Shown here one piece after another: positions 7,362-15,967 of a stretch of DNA of 64,000 nucleotides (position 1 is its first letter; every line of letters starts with the position of its first letter). Origin of the DNA: Bradyrhizobium sp. PSBB068. Lineage in GTDB: Bacteria; Pseudomonadota; Alphaproteobacteria; Rhizobiales; Xanthobacteraceae. The stretch is from assembly GCA_016839165.1 (NCBI GenBank), contig CP069300.1, positions 1,736,001-1,800,000 on the forward strand, in the 5' to 3' direction. The position numbers and the translations under genes are program-made. The notes beneath the pieces were generated by a model. That model was not told where the DNA came from, searched no databases, and saw only the letters and a list, made by a program, of their open reading frames with translations.

Positions 7362-8705
7362 TCAGGCCCGTGCCGGGATCGCGGCGGGCAGCTCGGCCTG
7401 CTCGCTGGCATCGGCCGCGATGTTCTCCTGATAGGTCTCCGGTCCGATCCAGATCGCAACCACCGTACAGGCCGACAGGAACATCGCGTAGCAGGCGACC
7501 GGCCACCAGGTGCCGTAGGCCGCCACCAGCGCGGTGGCGACGAACGGCGCCGGGCCGCCGGACAGCAGCGAGCCGAGCTCGCGCGCGAAGGCGAAGCCGG
7601 CGAAGCGGCGTTGCGGCGGGAACAGTTCGGCGAAATACGCCGCCTGCGGCCCGAACATCGCCGCCGTCACCACCGCGCGCGCCAGGATGAAGGCGAGCGC
7701 GATCATGATCCACTCCTTGGTGCCGACCATCCAGAAGAACGGGAAGGCGAGCGCCACGCCGGCCAGCGCGCCGAACATGTAGACCGGACGCCGTCCGATC
7801 CTGTCAGACAATGCCGCGAAGCCGAGGATCGCAAACAGCTCGACCGTGAACGCCAGCATCAGCGCGCTGAGCGCCTCCGCTTTGGGCACGCCGAGCGTGG
7901 TGATGACGTAGCTCAGGCCGAACACCGGGAAGAAATAGCCGAGCCCGTTCTCGGCCATCCGCGCGCCGAGCACGACGAAGAAGTTGCGCGGGTGCTGGCG
8001 CAAGGCCTCCATCGCGGGATTGCTCTCGACCTTGCCGCGCTTGACCACCGCCTCGGTATAGACCGGTGTCTCGGTGATGCGCATGCGGACGAAGATACCG
8101 ACCACGATCAGGAGGAAGCTAGCCAGGAAGGGCAGCCGCCATCCCCAGCTCATCAGCGCCTCGCGCGGCAGCATGGTCACCAGCGCGAAGGCGCCGGCGG
8201 CGAGCAGATTACCGACGGAGACGCCGAGCGGCGCGAAGCCGCCCCAGAAGCCCCGATGCTTCGGCGGTGCATTTTCAACCAGATAGATCACCGCGCCGCC
8301 ATATTCGGCGCCGGCGCCAAGGCCCTGGATGACGCGCATCGCGACCAGCAGGATCGGCGCCCAGACGCCGATCTGCGCATAGGTCGGCAGGAAGCCGATC
8401 GCCGTGGTGCCGATGCCGATCATCAGCAGGGTTGCGACCAGCACCGGCTTGCGGCCATAGCGGTCGCCGAGGATGCCGAACAACAGGCCGCCGAACGGTC
8501 GCACCACGAAGCCGACGCCGAAGGTCAGGAACGACAGCAGCGTGCCGACCACCGGATCGCTCTTCGGGAAGAACAACTCGCCGAACACCAGCGCGGCGGC
8601 GGTGCCGTAGAGGAAGAAGTCGTACCATTCGAGCGCAGAGCCGATGCTTGCGGCGAGAATCACACGCAGGCGCGATGTGCTGGCGCCATCTGCCATCTTG
8701 GTCAT
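7362..8705 (-). CDS. MFS transporter, metabolite:H+ symporter (MHS) type
   Basis: A 447-residue inner-membrane transporter with about 12 hydrophobic segments. The start ASIGSALEWYDFFLYGTAAALVFG and the loop FGILGDRYGRKPVL are signatures of the MHS group (KgtP, ShiA, ProP, citrate carriers), which import organic acids, quaternary amines or shikimate with protons. It lies between PhyH (separated by a strong hairpin) and the TIM-barrel gene (3 bp). The substrate is unknown. A promoter must lie in the AT-rich stretch 8706-8745. Confidence 0.9.
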   Translation of the reverse strand: MTKMADGASTSRLRVILAASIGSALEWYDFFLYGTAAALVFGELFFPKSDPVVGTLLSFLTFGVGFVVRPFGGLLFGILGDRYGRKPVLVATLLMIGIGTTAIGFLPTYAQIGVWAPILLVAMRVIQGLGAGAEYGGAVIYLVENAPPKHRGFWGGFAPLGVSVGNLLAAGAFALVTMLPREALMSWGWRLPFLASFLLIVVGIFVRMRITETPVYTEAVVKRGKVESNPAMEALRQHPRNFFVVLGARMAENGLGYFFPVFGLSYVITTLGVPKAEALSALMLAFTVELFAILGFAALSDRIGRRPVYMFGALAGVALAFPFFWMVGTKEWIMIALAFILARAVVTAAMFGPQAAYFAELFPPQRRFAGFAFARELGSLLSGGPAPFVATALVAAYGTWWPVACYAMFLSACTVVAIWIGPETYQENIAADASEQAELPAAIPARA

Positions 8706-8745
8706 TCGTTTCCCCGTTGTATTGATTTTTATGGTTTGAAAGCAG

Positions 8746-8774
8746 CAACGCCCGCGGCCTGGCCGCGGGCGTTG
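8746..8774 (-). terminator. Probable intrinsic terminator after the PhyH gene
   Basis: A 13-14 bp near-perfect stem (CAACGCCCGCGGC pairing with GCCGCGGGCGTTG) begins 9 bp after the PhyH stop codon. On the minus strand it is followed by a pyrimidine-rich CTGCTTTC. It probably ends the PhyH transcript and separates it from the MFS gene. Confidence 0.6.
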
Positions 8775-8783
8775 TCGTCAGTC

Positions 8784-9656
8784 TCAGGCGGCGCGCGTGA
8801 AGTAGGATTTCTTCGACGCGGATTGTGTCTCGTAGATTGATCCCTGCCGCTTGGCCGGCGGCAGCGGCATCCGCACCGGCACGTCGGTGAGCCGCGGTGC
8901 GACCACCGGTGGCCCCGCCAGCAGGCGGCTGTTGAACTCGTCGAAATCCTTCACGCCCATCAGCGGCCAGGCGTCACTGGCGGCGACTTCATAGAGCAAG
9001 AGGTTGCGCGGCCGGTTCGAGGTGTTGGTCGCCGAGCCGTGCAGCGCGCGCACATGATGGAAGGACATGCTGCCGGCCTTGCCCATGCAGGGCACCGCGC
9101 GCTTGATGTCGTCCTGGATCTGGTCCGGATCGATCAGGCCGGCGAAGCAGCCGTCCTCGCCATGGTGATCCCACATCGTGGCGCCGGTGTGCGTGCCTGG
9201 GGTCACCAGCATCGGGCCATTCTCGAGATCGCAATCGTCGAGCAGCACGCCGATCGCGAGGATGTCGTCATTGGTGTGCGGATAGAACGCCCAGTCCTGA
9301 TGCCACTCGACCGGCGAGCCGTATTGCGCCGACTTCATGTTGAGCTTGGAGCCGTGCAGGCGCAGCCCGGGACCGATCAGCTTGGTCAGGATCGAGATCA
9401 CGGCGGGGCTGCGGACGATCTCGTCGAAGATCGGGTGCACCTTGTGCGGCGCCTTGATGCGGCGGACGCGCGGGGTCTCCGGCGTGTGGCCCGGTTCGAG
9501 ATCGTAGACATCGGTGTGCTCGGTCACCGCGGCGGCGCCGGCCACCAGCTCCGCGAGCACCGTGCGCACCCGCCCCAGGGTCTCCTGGTCGAGCACCTCG
9601 GGGACCACGATCACCCCGTCGCGCTTGTAGGCTTGAGCCAGCTCGTCCGAAATCAT
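8784..9656 (-). CDS. Phytanoyl-CoA dioxygenase (PhyH) family protein
   Basis: A 290-residue Fe(II)/2-oxoglutarate oxygenase. The metal triad is visible as H119-Q-D121 (VEWHQDWAFYP) and H206 (ALHGSA), with R215 placed to bind 2-oxoglutarate. Also typical are the LENGPMLVTPGTH loop and the C-terminal NLLLYEV. Members hydroxylate diverse small molecules, not only phytanoyl-CoA. ATG 9656 has GGGAGA upstream; the open frame further upstream runs through the operators and is rejected. It is divergent from the LacI-type gene and is its most likely target. Confidence 0.9.
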   Translation of the reverse strand: MISDELAQAYKRDGVIVVPEVLDQETLGRVRTVLAELVAGAAAVTEHTDVYDLEPGHTPETPRVRRIKAPHKVHPIFDEIVRSPAVISILTKLIGPGLRLHGSKLNMKSAQYGSPVEWHQDWAFYPHTNDDILAIGVLLDDCDLENGPMLVTPGTHTGATMWDHHGEDGCFAGLIDPDQIQDDIKRAVPCMGKAGSMSFHHVRALHGSATNTSNRPRNLLLYEVAASDAWPLMGVKDFDEFNSRLLAGPPVVAPRLTDVPVRMPLPPAKRQGSIYETQSASKKSYFTRAA

Positions 9657-9678
9657 GCCGTTTCTCCCATTTTCATTG

Positions 9679-9716
9679 ATGTTAGCGCTAACATAAGGCA
9701 ATGCTAGCGCTAACAT
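9679..9716. promoter_or_regulatory. Tandem LacI/GntR-type operators
   Basis: 9679-9694 is a perfect 16-bp palindrome (ATGTTAGC/GCTAACAT). 9701-9716 is the same site with one change (ATGCTAGC/GCTAACAT). Centres are 22 bp apart, two helical turns. This resembles LacI-family operators with a central CG. The right site ends 1 bp before the first possible start of the regulator, and the left one lies 23 bp upstream of the PhyH start, so binding would shut both genes. Confidence 0.85.
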
Positions 9717-9717
9717 C

Positions 9718-10764
9718 ATGGCTTGGCAACCCGGAATCGTGCAGGCTCCCGCCATGAGCTCCGAACTGACCGAACCCGGGCCCGGCCCGGCCGGTGCCGC
9801 GCCCACCCTCTCCGAGGTGGCCAAGCGCGCCGGCGTGTCCTCGATCACGGTGAGCCGGGTGGTGCGGATGCCCGACCTGGTCGCCCCCGAGACCCGGGCG
9901 CGGGTCGAGCGGGCAATGCGTGATCTCGGTTATGTCCCGAACCTCGTGGCCGGCGCGCTGGCGAGCGCGCGGACCAATTCGGTCGGCGTGCTGGTGCCGA
10001 CCATCGCCAATTCGATCTTCGCCGACACGGTGCAGGGCCTGTCCGACAAGCTTGAGCCGCTCGGCTTCTCGGTGATCCTGGCGCAGTCGCGCTACGATGC
10101 GGCGCGCGAGGACCGCATGCTGGCGGCGCTGCTGTCGCGGCGGCCCGAGGCGATCATCATGGTCGGCTCGCCGGCGACCGAAGACGGCACCCGCCTGCTG
10201 CGCAACGCACGGATCCCGATCGTCGAGACCTGGGATCTGCCGGCCAACCCGATCGATGCGGTCGCGGGCTTCGACAATTACAAGGCCGGTGTCGCTGTCG
10301 CGAAGCATCTGGTCGCGCAGGGACGCAAGCAACTCGCCTTCATCGGGGGCGACGATCCGCGCGGCACGCGTCGCTGGTTCGGCTTCAGGGACGAGGCGCT
10401 GGCAGGCGGTCTCGCCGAGCCGCGAAGGTTGATCCTCGACCGCAAGGACTCCGGCAGCGTGGCGGCGCATGCGCGCCTGCCCGATGTCGACGCGGTGTTC
10501 GCTGCCAATGATGCGCATGCGATCGGCTTCATGTCAGGGCTGCGCAAGGCCGGCCTGCTGCGTGACGGGCCCGCATCGGCGCAGCCGGTTGCCGTGATCG
10601 GGCTTGGCGATCTCGAAATGGGCCAGCTGATTTCGCCGACATTGAGCACGATCAGCGTGCACGGCGATGCGATCGGGCGCACGGCGGCGACGCTGACGCT
10701 GGAGCGCGGCGGCGAACGCCGCGTCGATCTCGGCTTCGAACTGGTGCTGCGCGACAGCGGCTAA
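9718..10764 (+). CDS. LacI family transcriptional regulator
   Basis: Up to 348 residues. The HTH is PTLSEVAKRAGVSSITVSRVV (about residues 29-49), followed by the hinge RAMRDLGYVPNLVAGALAS. The rest is a periplasmic-binding-protein-like effector domain (NSVGVLVPTIANSIFADTVQG; DAVFAANDAHAIGFM). It resembles the GntR gluconate branch of LacI regulators. The start may be ATG 9718 or, better spaced from the operators, ATG 9754 (MSSELTE); both precede the HTH. It probably represses itself and the PhyH gene through the sites at 9679-9716. The effector is probably a sugar or sugar acid. Confidence 0.92.
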   Translation: MAWQPGIVQAPAMSSELTEPGPGPAGAAPTLSEVAKRAGVSSITVSRVVRMPDLVAPETRARVERAMRDLGYVPNLVAGALASARTNSVGVLVPTIANSIFADTVQGLSDKLEPLGFSVILAQSRYDAAREDRMLAALLSRRPEAIIMVGSPATEDGTRLLRNARIPIVETWDLPANPIDAVAGFDNYKAGVAVAKHLVAQGRKQLAFIGGDDPRGTRRWFGFRDEALAGGLAEPRRLILDRKDSGSVAAHARLPDVDAVFAANDAHAIGFMSGLRKAGLLRDGPASAQPVAVIGLGDLEMGQLISPTLSTISVHGDAIGRTAATLTLERGGERRVDLGFELVLRDSG

Positions 10765-10765
10765 A

Positions 10766-10812
10766 ACATGATCCGGAAAAAGTGCGTAGCGGTTTTCCGA
10801 GAAGATCATGCT
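10766..10812. repeat. Palindromic intergenic repeat, copy 2
   Basis: CATGATCCGG at the left and GATCATGCT at the right, with GGAAAA/TTTTCC inside, match the family seen at 3759-3806, including the AAAAGCGCGAT tail. It lies between the convergent lacI-like and hyfI-like genes and may serve both as a 3' end. Confidence 0.8.
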
Positions 10813-10827
10813 TAAAAGCGCGATCCC

Positions 10828-11361
10828 TCAGCGCGCCGCGCCGCCGGCGTCCACCTCCTCGAGCAAGCTGAGAAGACCACGCAGGATCGTCATCGGAGGC
10901 GGAGGGCATCCCGGAATGTGGAGATCGACCGGGACAATTGCGGAAACCCCGCCCACCACTGCGTAGCTGCCAGCAAAGCATCCGCCGTCCCTGGCGCAAT
11001 CGCCCGCCGCGACAACCCATTTCGGATCGGGCGTTGCATTGTAGGTTCGCTCCAGCGCCTCGCGCATGTTCTTCGTCACCGGACCCGTGACGAGCAGGAC
11101 ATCGGCGTGACGGGGTGACGCGACAAACCAGATTCCAAATCGCTCGACGTCATAATACGGATTGCTGAGCGCGTGAATTTCCAGCTCGCATCCGTTGCAC
11201 GAGCCGGCATCAACCTCGCGGATCGACAGGCTGCGGCCGAGGCGGCGCCTTGCGGTGCGGCCGACCGTGGCCGCGAGTTCCGCGATCGCGGCGTCATCGG
11301 GACGCGGCGCCTGCTCGGTCAATGGCTGGCGAAACAGACTCTGAAGCAGAAGTTTGCGCAT
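10828..11361 (-). CDS. hyfI: Small Fe-S subunit of Ehr/Hyf-like complex (HyfI/NuoB-like)
   Basis: A 177-residue homologue of HycG/HyfI and NuoB. All four ligands of the [4Fe-4S] cluster N2 equivalent are present: C55 and C58 (AGSCNGCELEI), C122 (AAGDCARDGG) and C152 (IPGCPPPP). It would sit on the cytoplasmic face and pass electrons at the interface with the HyfG-like subunit. It is the last gene of the operon, 12 bp after hyfG. The intact cluster site beside a large subunit without its metal site is the telling combination. Confidence 0.9.
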   Translation of the reverse strand: MRKLLLQSLFRQPLTEQAPRPDDAAIAELAATVGRTARRRLGRSLSIREVDAGSCNGCELEIHALSNPYYDVERFGIWFVASPRHADVLLVTGPVTKNMREALERTYNATPDPKWVVAAGDCARDGGCFAGSYAVVGGVSAIVPVDLHIPGCPPPPMTILRGLLSLLEEVDAGGAAR

Positions 11362-11373
11362 CGCGTCCGGTCC

Positions 11374-12885
11374 TCAGAGGTCGTGCCCTGAATAGGAGCA
11401 GTTGAACGACTTGTTGCACAGCGGGAAGTCCGCCACGATGTTGCCTTCGATGGCCGCCTCGAGCAGGGGCCATTGAAACCATGACGGATCGCGCAGATGA
11501 CATCGTTCGATCCGGCCATCGCTCAGGCGGAGCCATGCCAGGATGTCGCCCCGGAAACCTTCGACGAGCGCGATGCCCTCGCAAGGCTCCGGCGCAATCT
11601 GCAACGGCACCCTGATTGGGCCGGCCTCGAGTGCATCGAGGATCTGGCCTGCCAGCGACAGGCTCTGCTCGACCTCGCGGATCCGGATCCAGACGCGGGC
11701 GTTCACGTCGCCGTCGTAGAGCGTAGGCACATCGAAGCGCAGGCCATCATAGGGGTGATAGCCGGGGCTGCGGCGGGCATCGTAGGTGCGGCCGCTGGCG
11801 CGTCCGACATAGCCGCCGGCGCCGAATTGAGTTGCGAGTGCCGCGGTGACGATGCCGGTGCCGACGGTTCGGTCCTGCAACGATGCCGTGTTGTCATAGA
11901 GCTCGACCAGCGATGGAAAATGCCGGCGGATCTGCTCGAGCGCGGCCCGGATTGCCGCAGGTCCTTCGCCGGCGATGTCGCGTGCCAGGCCACCGGGAAC
12001 GACGATGTCGCGCATCAGGCGGTGGCCGAATGCGGCGTCAGCCGAGCGCAGCACCTGTTCGCGCAGCACGCCGCAATGCGCATGCATGAGCGCGAACGAC
12101 GCGTCGTTGCAGATCGCGCCGATGTCGCCGAGATGGTTGGCCAGCCGCTCGAGCTCGGCCATCAGCGCGCGCAGCAACACCGCGCGCGGCGGCACCGCAA
12201 TCTGCTGCGCGGCCTCGACGGCTTGCGCGAACGCCAGTGCATAGGCAACCGTGCTGTCGCCGGACACCCGGCCGGCCAACCGCGCGGCCTGCTCGACGGT
12301 GCGTCCCGCCATCAACCCTTCGACCCCCTTATGGGTGTAGCCGAGCCGCTGCTCGAGGCGAACCACGGTCTCGCCGCTGGCGGTGAAGCGGAAATGTCCG
12401 GGTTCGATGATGCCGGCATGCACGGGGCCGACCGCAATCTGGTGCAGGCTGTCACCTTCGGCCGGAAGGAACGGATAAGGCGCTGGATCCGGTGCCGCAT
12501 CGAGACGTTGGCCCAGCGGTGCCTGCATTTGCCAGCGACCATGATCGAGCCAGGGGCGGCTGTCCGGCGTCGCGGTGGCCACGAGTCCGAACAGGTCGTG
12601 GATGGTGCGCTCCGGTCGAAGCGCCGGGCGATGGCGGGCGGCGACGGAGGGGTAGCGGCGATCGGGGCAATCCAGGCTGATCACACCAATATTGGATGTG
12701 CTGTTGTCAAGCAGCGCCATATGCACGCGCGACGGCTCGCCCCACAGTCCGAGCAAGCTCAGGCTGCCGTCCGCAAGGGCGCCGGCGGCGGAGCGCCAGG
12801 TGCCGCCGTCGACGCTGACGCGCGGCCATGGGTGATGCCGTTCAACTCTGCGGCCTGCCCGGATCAGATCGATCAATGCCGGCAT
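11374..12885 (-). CDS. hyfG: HyfG/NuoCD-like large subunit lacking the Ni-Fe ligands
   Basis: A 503-residue fusion: a NuoC-like N-terminal part (about 1-135) and a NuoD/HycE-like part with GPVHAGIIEPGHFRF and LGYTHKGVEGLMAGR. In group 4 hydrogenases two CxxC pairs bind Ni-Fe. Here the first reads R206-V-S-G-D-S (hydrogenases: RVCGIC) and the C-terminus reads KSFNCSYSGHDL (hydrogenases: KSFDLCYSCTDR). Both pairs are lost. It therefore cannot be a Ni-Fe hydrogenase and fits the Ehr group. It lies 18 bp after the hyfF-like gene. The electron donor and acceptor are unknown. Confidence 0.9.
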   Translation of the reverse strand: MPALIDLIRAGRRVERHHPWPRVSVDGGTWRSAAGALADGSLSLLGLWGEPSRVHMALLDNSTSNIGVISLDCPDRRYPSVAARHRPALRPERTIHDLFGLVATATPDSRPWLDHGRWQMQAPLGQRLDAAPDPAPYPFLPAEGDSLHQIAVGPVHAGIIEPGHFRFTASGETVVRLEQRLGYTHKGVEGLMAGRTVEQAARLAGRVSGDSTVAYALAFAQAVEAAQQIAVPPRAVLLRALMAELERLANHLGDIGAICNDASFALMHAHCGVLREQVLRSADAAFGHRLMRDIVVPGGLARDIAGEGPAAIRAALEQIRRHFPSLVELYDNTASLQDRTVGTGIVTAALATQFGAGGYVGRASGRTYDARRSPGYHPYDGLRFDVPTLYDGDVNARVWIRIREVEQSLSLAGQILDALEAGPIRVPLQIAPEPCEGIALVEGFRGDILAWLRLSDGRIERCHLRDPSWFQWPLLEAAIEGNIVADFPLCNKSFNCSYSGHDL

Positions 12886-12903
12886 GTCTCGTTCTCCCTC
12901 GCG

Positions 12904-14352
12904 CTAGCCCAGGAGGTTGGCGACGTGTTGGAACCAGACAACGAGCGGTCTCGGAAGATAGATGCCCGCAGTCAGCACCAGCGCGAAATGCGCGAACATC
13001 GGCAAATAGGACGCTTCGGCCGGCGCCGCACTGCCGCGCGGCTCGCCGAACGCAAGGCTCGTCAGGCGCAGCACGAGCGCGCCGAAGGCGAGCAGCAGGC
13101 CAAAGACCAGCGGGATCGCGAGCAGCGGCTGGCGCGCGAAGGTCGAGCTGACGATGAGAAATTCGCTCATGAAGATACCGAGCGGCGGCAGACCGGCGAT
13201 TGCGACAACGCCGATCACCAGGCCCCAGCCGAGCGCGGGATGGGTTTCAGTCAGGCCGCGAATGTTGGCGATCCGCTGCGTGCCCTTCACCTGCGCGATG
13301 TGGCCGACCGCGTAGAAGATCCCCGACTTTGTCAGGCTGTGCATCACCATGTGCAGCAGGCCGGCGAAGTTGGCGAGCGGGCCGCCCATCCCGAATGCAA
13401 ACACGATGATGCCCATATGCTCGATCGAGGAATAGGCGAACAGCCGTTTGATATCGCGGCGGCGGTAGAGCATGAAGGCCGCGAACAGCAACGAGGTCAG
13501 CCCCATCGTCACCATCAGCGGACCCGGTGATATCGCGTCCGGATTGGCGGCAAGCAGGATCTTGAAGCGGAGCACCGCGTAGAGCGCGACGTTGAGCAGC
13601 AGGCCGGAGAGCACGGCGGAGATCGGGGTCGGGCCCTCGGCGTGCGCATCCGGCAGCCAGGCGTGCAGCGGCGCGAGGCCAACCTTGGTCCCGTATCCGA
13701 GCAGCAGGAAGATGAAGGCAACGTTGAGCAATGCCGAATCGAATGCCGCGGCGCGGCTGACCAGCACTGTCCAGACCATCGCGTCCTGACCCTCGCCGAC
13801 GACCGGCAGCGCGGCCATGTAGACCAGGATGGTACCAAACAGCGCGAGCGCGATGCCGACGCTGCCGAGGATGAAATATTTCCAGGCAGCCTCCAGCGCC
13901 GCGTGGGTCCGGTAGATGCCGACCATCAAGACGGTGGTGAGCGTCGCGATCTCGATCGCGACCCACATCAGGCCGATATTGTTCGACACGAATGCGAGGT
14001 TCATGCCGAACATCATGACCTGATACATGGCATGGTAGAATCGCAGATAGCGCGGCGTCAGCCGTCCGGTCTCGAGCTCATGAGCAATGTAGCTCGCGCT
14101 GAACACGCTCGTGGTTAGACCGACGAAGGTGTTGAGCACGATGAAGACGATGTTGAGATCATCGACCAGCAGATACGGGCCGGGTTGCGGGCGGGCGACG
14201 ACGAGCAGCGAAAGCGCAGCCAGGAAGGTGCTGAAGCTGGCAACGATATTGAGCCCCGCGGTCAGCCGATAGCCGGGCAGCGCCGCCAGCACCGCTGCGG
14301 CGCAGATCGGTATCAGGAGAATCCAGGCAACGGCATCCGACGCCGCGTTCAT
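12904..14352 (-). CDS. hyfF: Antiporter-like membrane subunit (HyfF/NuoN-like)
   Basis: A 482-residue membrane protein of the ND2/4/5 proton-pump family with about 14 hydrophobic segments. The key charges are present: the Glu in LMWVAIEIATL, the Lys in EAAWKYFILGS, the Lys and following motif in GYGTKVGLAPLHAWLPDAHAEGP, and the Lys in MHSLTKSGIFY. These form the half-channels in complex I antiporter subunits, so ion pumping is plausible. The start overlaps the hyfE stop by 4 nt. Confidence 0.92.
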   Translation of the reverse strand: MNAASDAVAWILLIPICAAAVLAALPGYRLTAGLNIVASFSTFLAALSLLVVARPQPGPYLLVDDLNIVFIVLNTFVGLTTSVFSASYIAHELETGRLTPRYLRFYHAMYQVMMFGMNLAFVSNNIGLMWVAIEIATLTTVLMVGIYRTHAALEAAWKYFILGSVGIALALFGTILVYMAALPVVGEGQDAMVWTVLVSRAAAFDSALLNVAFIFLLLGYGTKVGLAPLHAWLPDAHAEGPTPISAVLSGLLLNVALYAVLRFKILLAANPDAISPGPLMVTMGLTSLLFAAFMLYRRRDIKRLFAYSSIEHMGIIVFAFGMGGPLANFAGLLHMVMHSLTKSGIFYAVGHIAQVKGTQRIANIRGLTETHPALGWGLVIGVVAIAGLPPLGIFMSEFLIVSSTFARQPLLAIPLVFGLLLAFGALVLRLTSLAFGEPRGSAAPAEASYLPMFAHFALVLTAGIYLPRPLVVWFQHVANLLG

Positions 14353-15011
14353 CGCCGCTCCCCCCTGAACTCATCGAGCGCACCGACATCGACGGTGTCG
14401 AAGCGCTCCCGGATCCGGAACAGGAACACGCCGATGACGATGAACGCGATCAGGATCGAGAAAGCCACGCTGATCTCCACGACCAGCGGCATGCCCTTGG
14501 CGCCGGTCGCGGCCAGCACCAATCCGTTTTCCAGCGACATGAAGCCGACGACCTGGCTGACGGCGTTGCGCCGCGTCACCATGACGAGCAGTCCCAGCAG
14601 CACCACCGACAGCGCGAAGGCGAGATCTTCCCTCGCCAGCGGATCGGCCGCGCCGGTCACCCGCAGCATCAGTACCATCGAGAGGGCGACGAGGCCCATG
14701 CCGGCCAGCATGGTCGGGCCGATACCGACTGCGGTCTCGATATCGCGATGAATGCCGAGCTGCTTGACGATCCGGTGCAGCGCCACCGGAATGATGATCG
14801 CCTTGAAGACCAGTGCGATGACCGCGGTCACGTAGAGATGCGGTGCGTTCTGGATGAATGCCTGCCAGGCGACGGAGAGCGCGAGCACCACGGCATGAGC
14901 TGCAAAGATGTTCAGCAACGCATACAGGCGATCCTGATACAGCATCATGAAGCTGATCAGCACGAGCCCGCCGGCGAGCAGATGAGCAATGTCGAAGGCG
15001 AGGTTGTGCAT
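14349..15011 (-). CDS. hyfE: Membrane subunit HyfE-like
   Basis: A 220-residue protein with about six hydrophobic segments, similar to HyfE of hydrogenase 4. Its second half (QVVGFMSLENGLVLAATGAKGMPLVVE) resembles NuoK, with the membrane Glu in SLENG. In related complexes this small subunit links the pump modules. The ATG overlaps the preceding hyfC stop by 1 nt (TGATG) and its own stop overlaps the hyfF start, so translation is coupled. Confidence 0.9.
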   Translation of the reverse strand: MHNLAFDIAHLLAGGLVLISFMMLYQDRLYALLNIFAAHAVVLALSVAWQAFIQNAPHLYVTAVIALVFKAIIIPVALHRIVKQLGIHRDIETAVGIGPTMLAGMGLVALSMVLMLRVTGAADPLAREDLAFALSVVLLGLLVMVTRRNAVSQVVGFMSLENGLVLAATGAKGMPLVVEISVAFSILIAFIVIGVFLFRIRERFDTVDVGALDEFRGERR

Positions 15012-15967
15012 CAGAAGCCTCGCGATACGAACCGGAGAAGCGTACCGAGCAGGCCCAGCATGAGCGCGGCGCCGAGGAACTCGGGAACACGGAAGACCCG
15101 CACCTTCGCCGTCGCGGTCTCGAACATCGCAAGCAGGAAGCTTGCGATCACGAGCTTGAGGATGTAGGCGGCGACGCTCACGAGGTAGGATAGCGGGCCT
15201 GCGCCTTCGGTGGTGATCTGCCAGGGAAAGAACACGCAGATGATCAGCGAGACGTAGAGCTGGAGCTTGAGAAAGGCGCCGAACTCGATCATGGCGAGAT
15301 GGCGTCCGGAATATTCCAGGATCATCGCCTCATGCACCATGGTCAGCTCCAGATGCGTGGCCGGGTTGTCGATTGGAATACGGGCGTTCTCGGCGAGCGC
15401 CACCATGATGAGGGCAATCATCGCCATGCCGAGCGAGACGCGCAGGCCCACTTCGGATGACGCCATGAAGGTCGCGACCGTCGACAGCTGGGTCGAGCCG
15501 GCGATTAGCGCGACGCAGAACACCATCAACAGCATGGCCGGTTCGGCGAGCGCGGCGATCATCACCTCGCGGCTGGAGCCGATGCCGCCGAAGCTGGTGC
15601 CGACATCCATGCCGGCAAGCGCGAGGAAGAAGCGCGCGCTGCCGAGCAGGGCGACGATTGCGATCAGGTCGGCACTCCAGCTGAACTCAAGGCCGGTGGC
15701 AAATGTCGGGACCAATGCCGCGGCGACCCAGATCGCGGCGAACGTGATGTAGGGTGTGACGCGGAACAGCCAGGACGCGTTTTCGGCCAGAACGACTTCC
15801 TTGCGAAGCAACCGCAGCAGATCACGATACGGCTGGACGATCGATGGTCCTTTGCGGCGTAGCAGGCGAGCCTTCATCTTGCGCACGACGCCGGTCAGGA
15901 GCGGCGCAAGCAGCAGAACAAGCGTCATCTGGCCCAGTTGAACGAGGATGTCCGAGATCACGACCAT
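15011..15967 (-). CDS. hyfC: Membrane anchor subunit HyfC/HycD (NuoH-like)
   Basis: A 318-residue homologue of NuoH/HycD with about eight hydrophobic segments. Conserved NuoH features are KGPSIVQPYRDLLRLLRKE, ALAENARIPIDNPATHLELTMVHEAMILEYSGRH and the C-terminal KVRVFRVPEFLG. In complex I this subunit carries the quinone tunnel and contacts NuoB/NuoD. ATG 15967 overlaps the end of hyfB by 10 nt and gives the standard N-terminus; the open frame beyond is inside hyfB. Confidence 0.92.
   Translation of the reverse strand: MVVISDILVQLGQMTLVLLLAPLLTGVVRKMKARLLRRKGPSIVQPYRDLLRLLRKEVVLAENASWLFRVTPYITFAAIWVAAALVPTFATGLEFSWSADLIAIVALLGSARFFLALAGMDVGTSFGGIGSSREVMIAALAEPAMLLMVFCVALIAGSTQLSTVATFMASSEVGLRVSLGMAMIALIMVALAENARIPIDNPATHLELTMVHEAMILEYSGRHLAMIEFGAFLKLQLYVSLIICVFFPWQITTEGAGPLSYLVSVAAYILKLVIASFLLAMFETATAKVRVFRVPEFLGAALMLGLLGTLLRFVSRGF

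Noticed and set aside
6057..8840. A 927-codon open frame on the plus strand, antisense to four genes
   Set aside because: It is the mirror of the GC-rich codon pattern of the real minus-strand genes (Arg/Gly/His/Asp-rich, no domain), while the minus strand gives a clear glycosidase, isomerase and transporter.
11374..12885. Annotation as the large subunit of a functional Ni-Fe hydrogenase
   Set aside because: Overall similarity is to HycE/HyfG, but both CxxC pairs needed for the Ni-Fe site are missing.
11497..13530. A 677-codon plus-strand frame across the Ehr operon
   Set aside because: Low-complexity composition and no family; the minus strand encodes well-conserved HyfG- and HyfF-like proteins. 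The same holds for 15844-17892 and 47486-49201.
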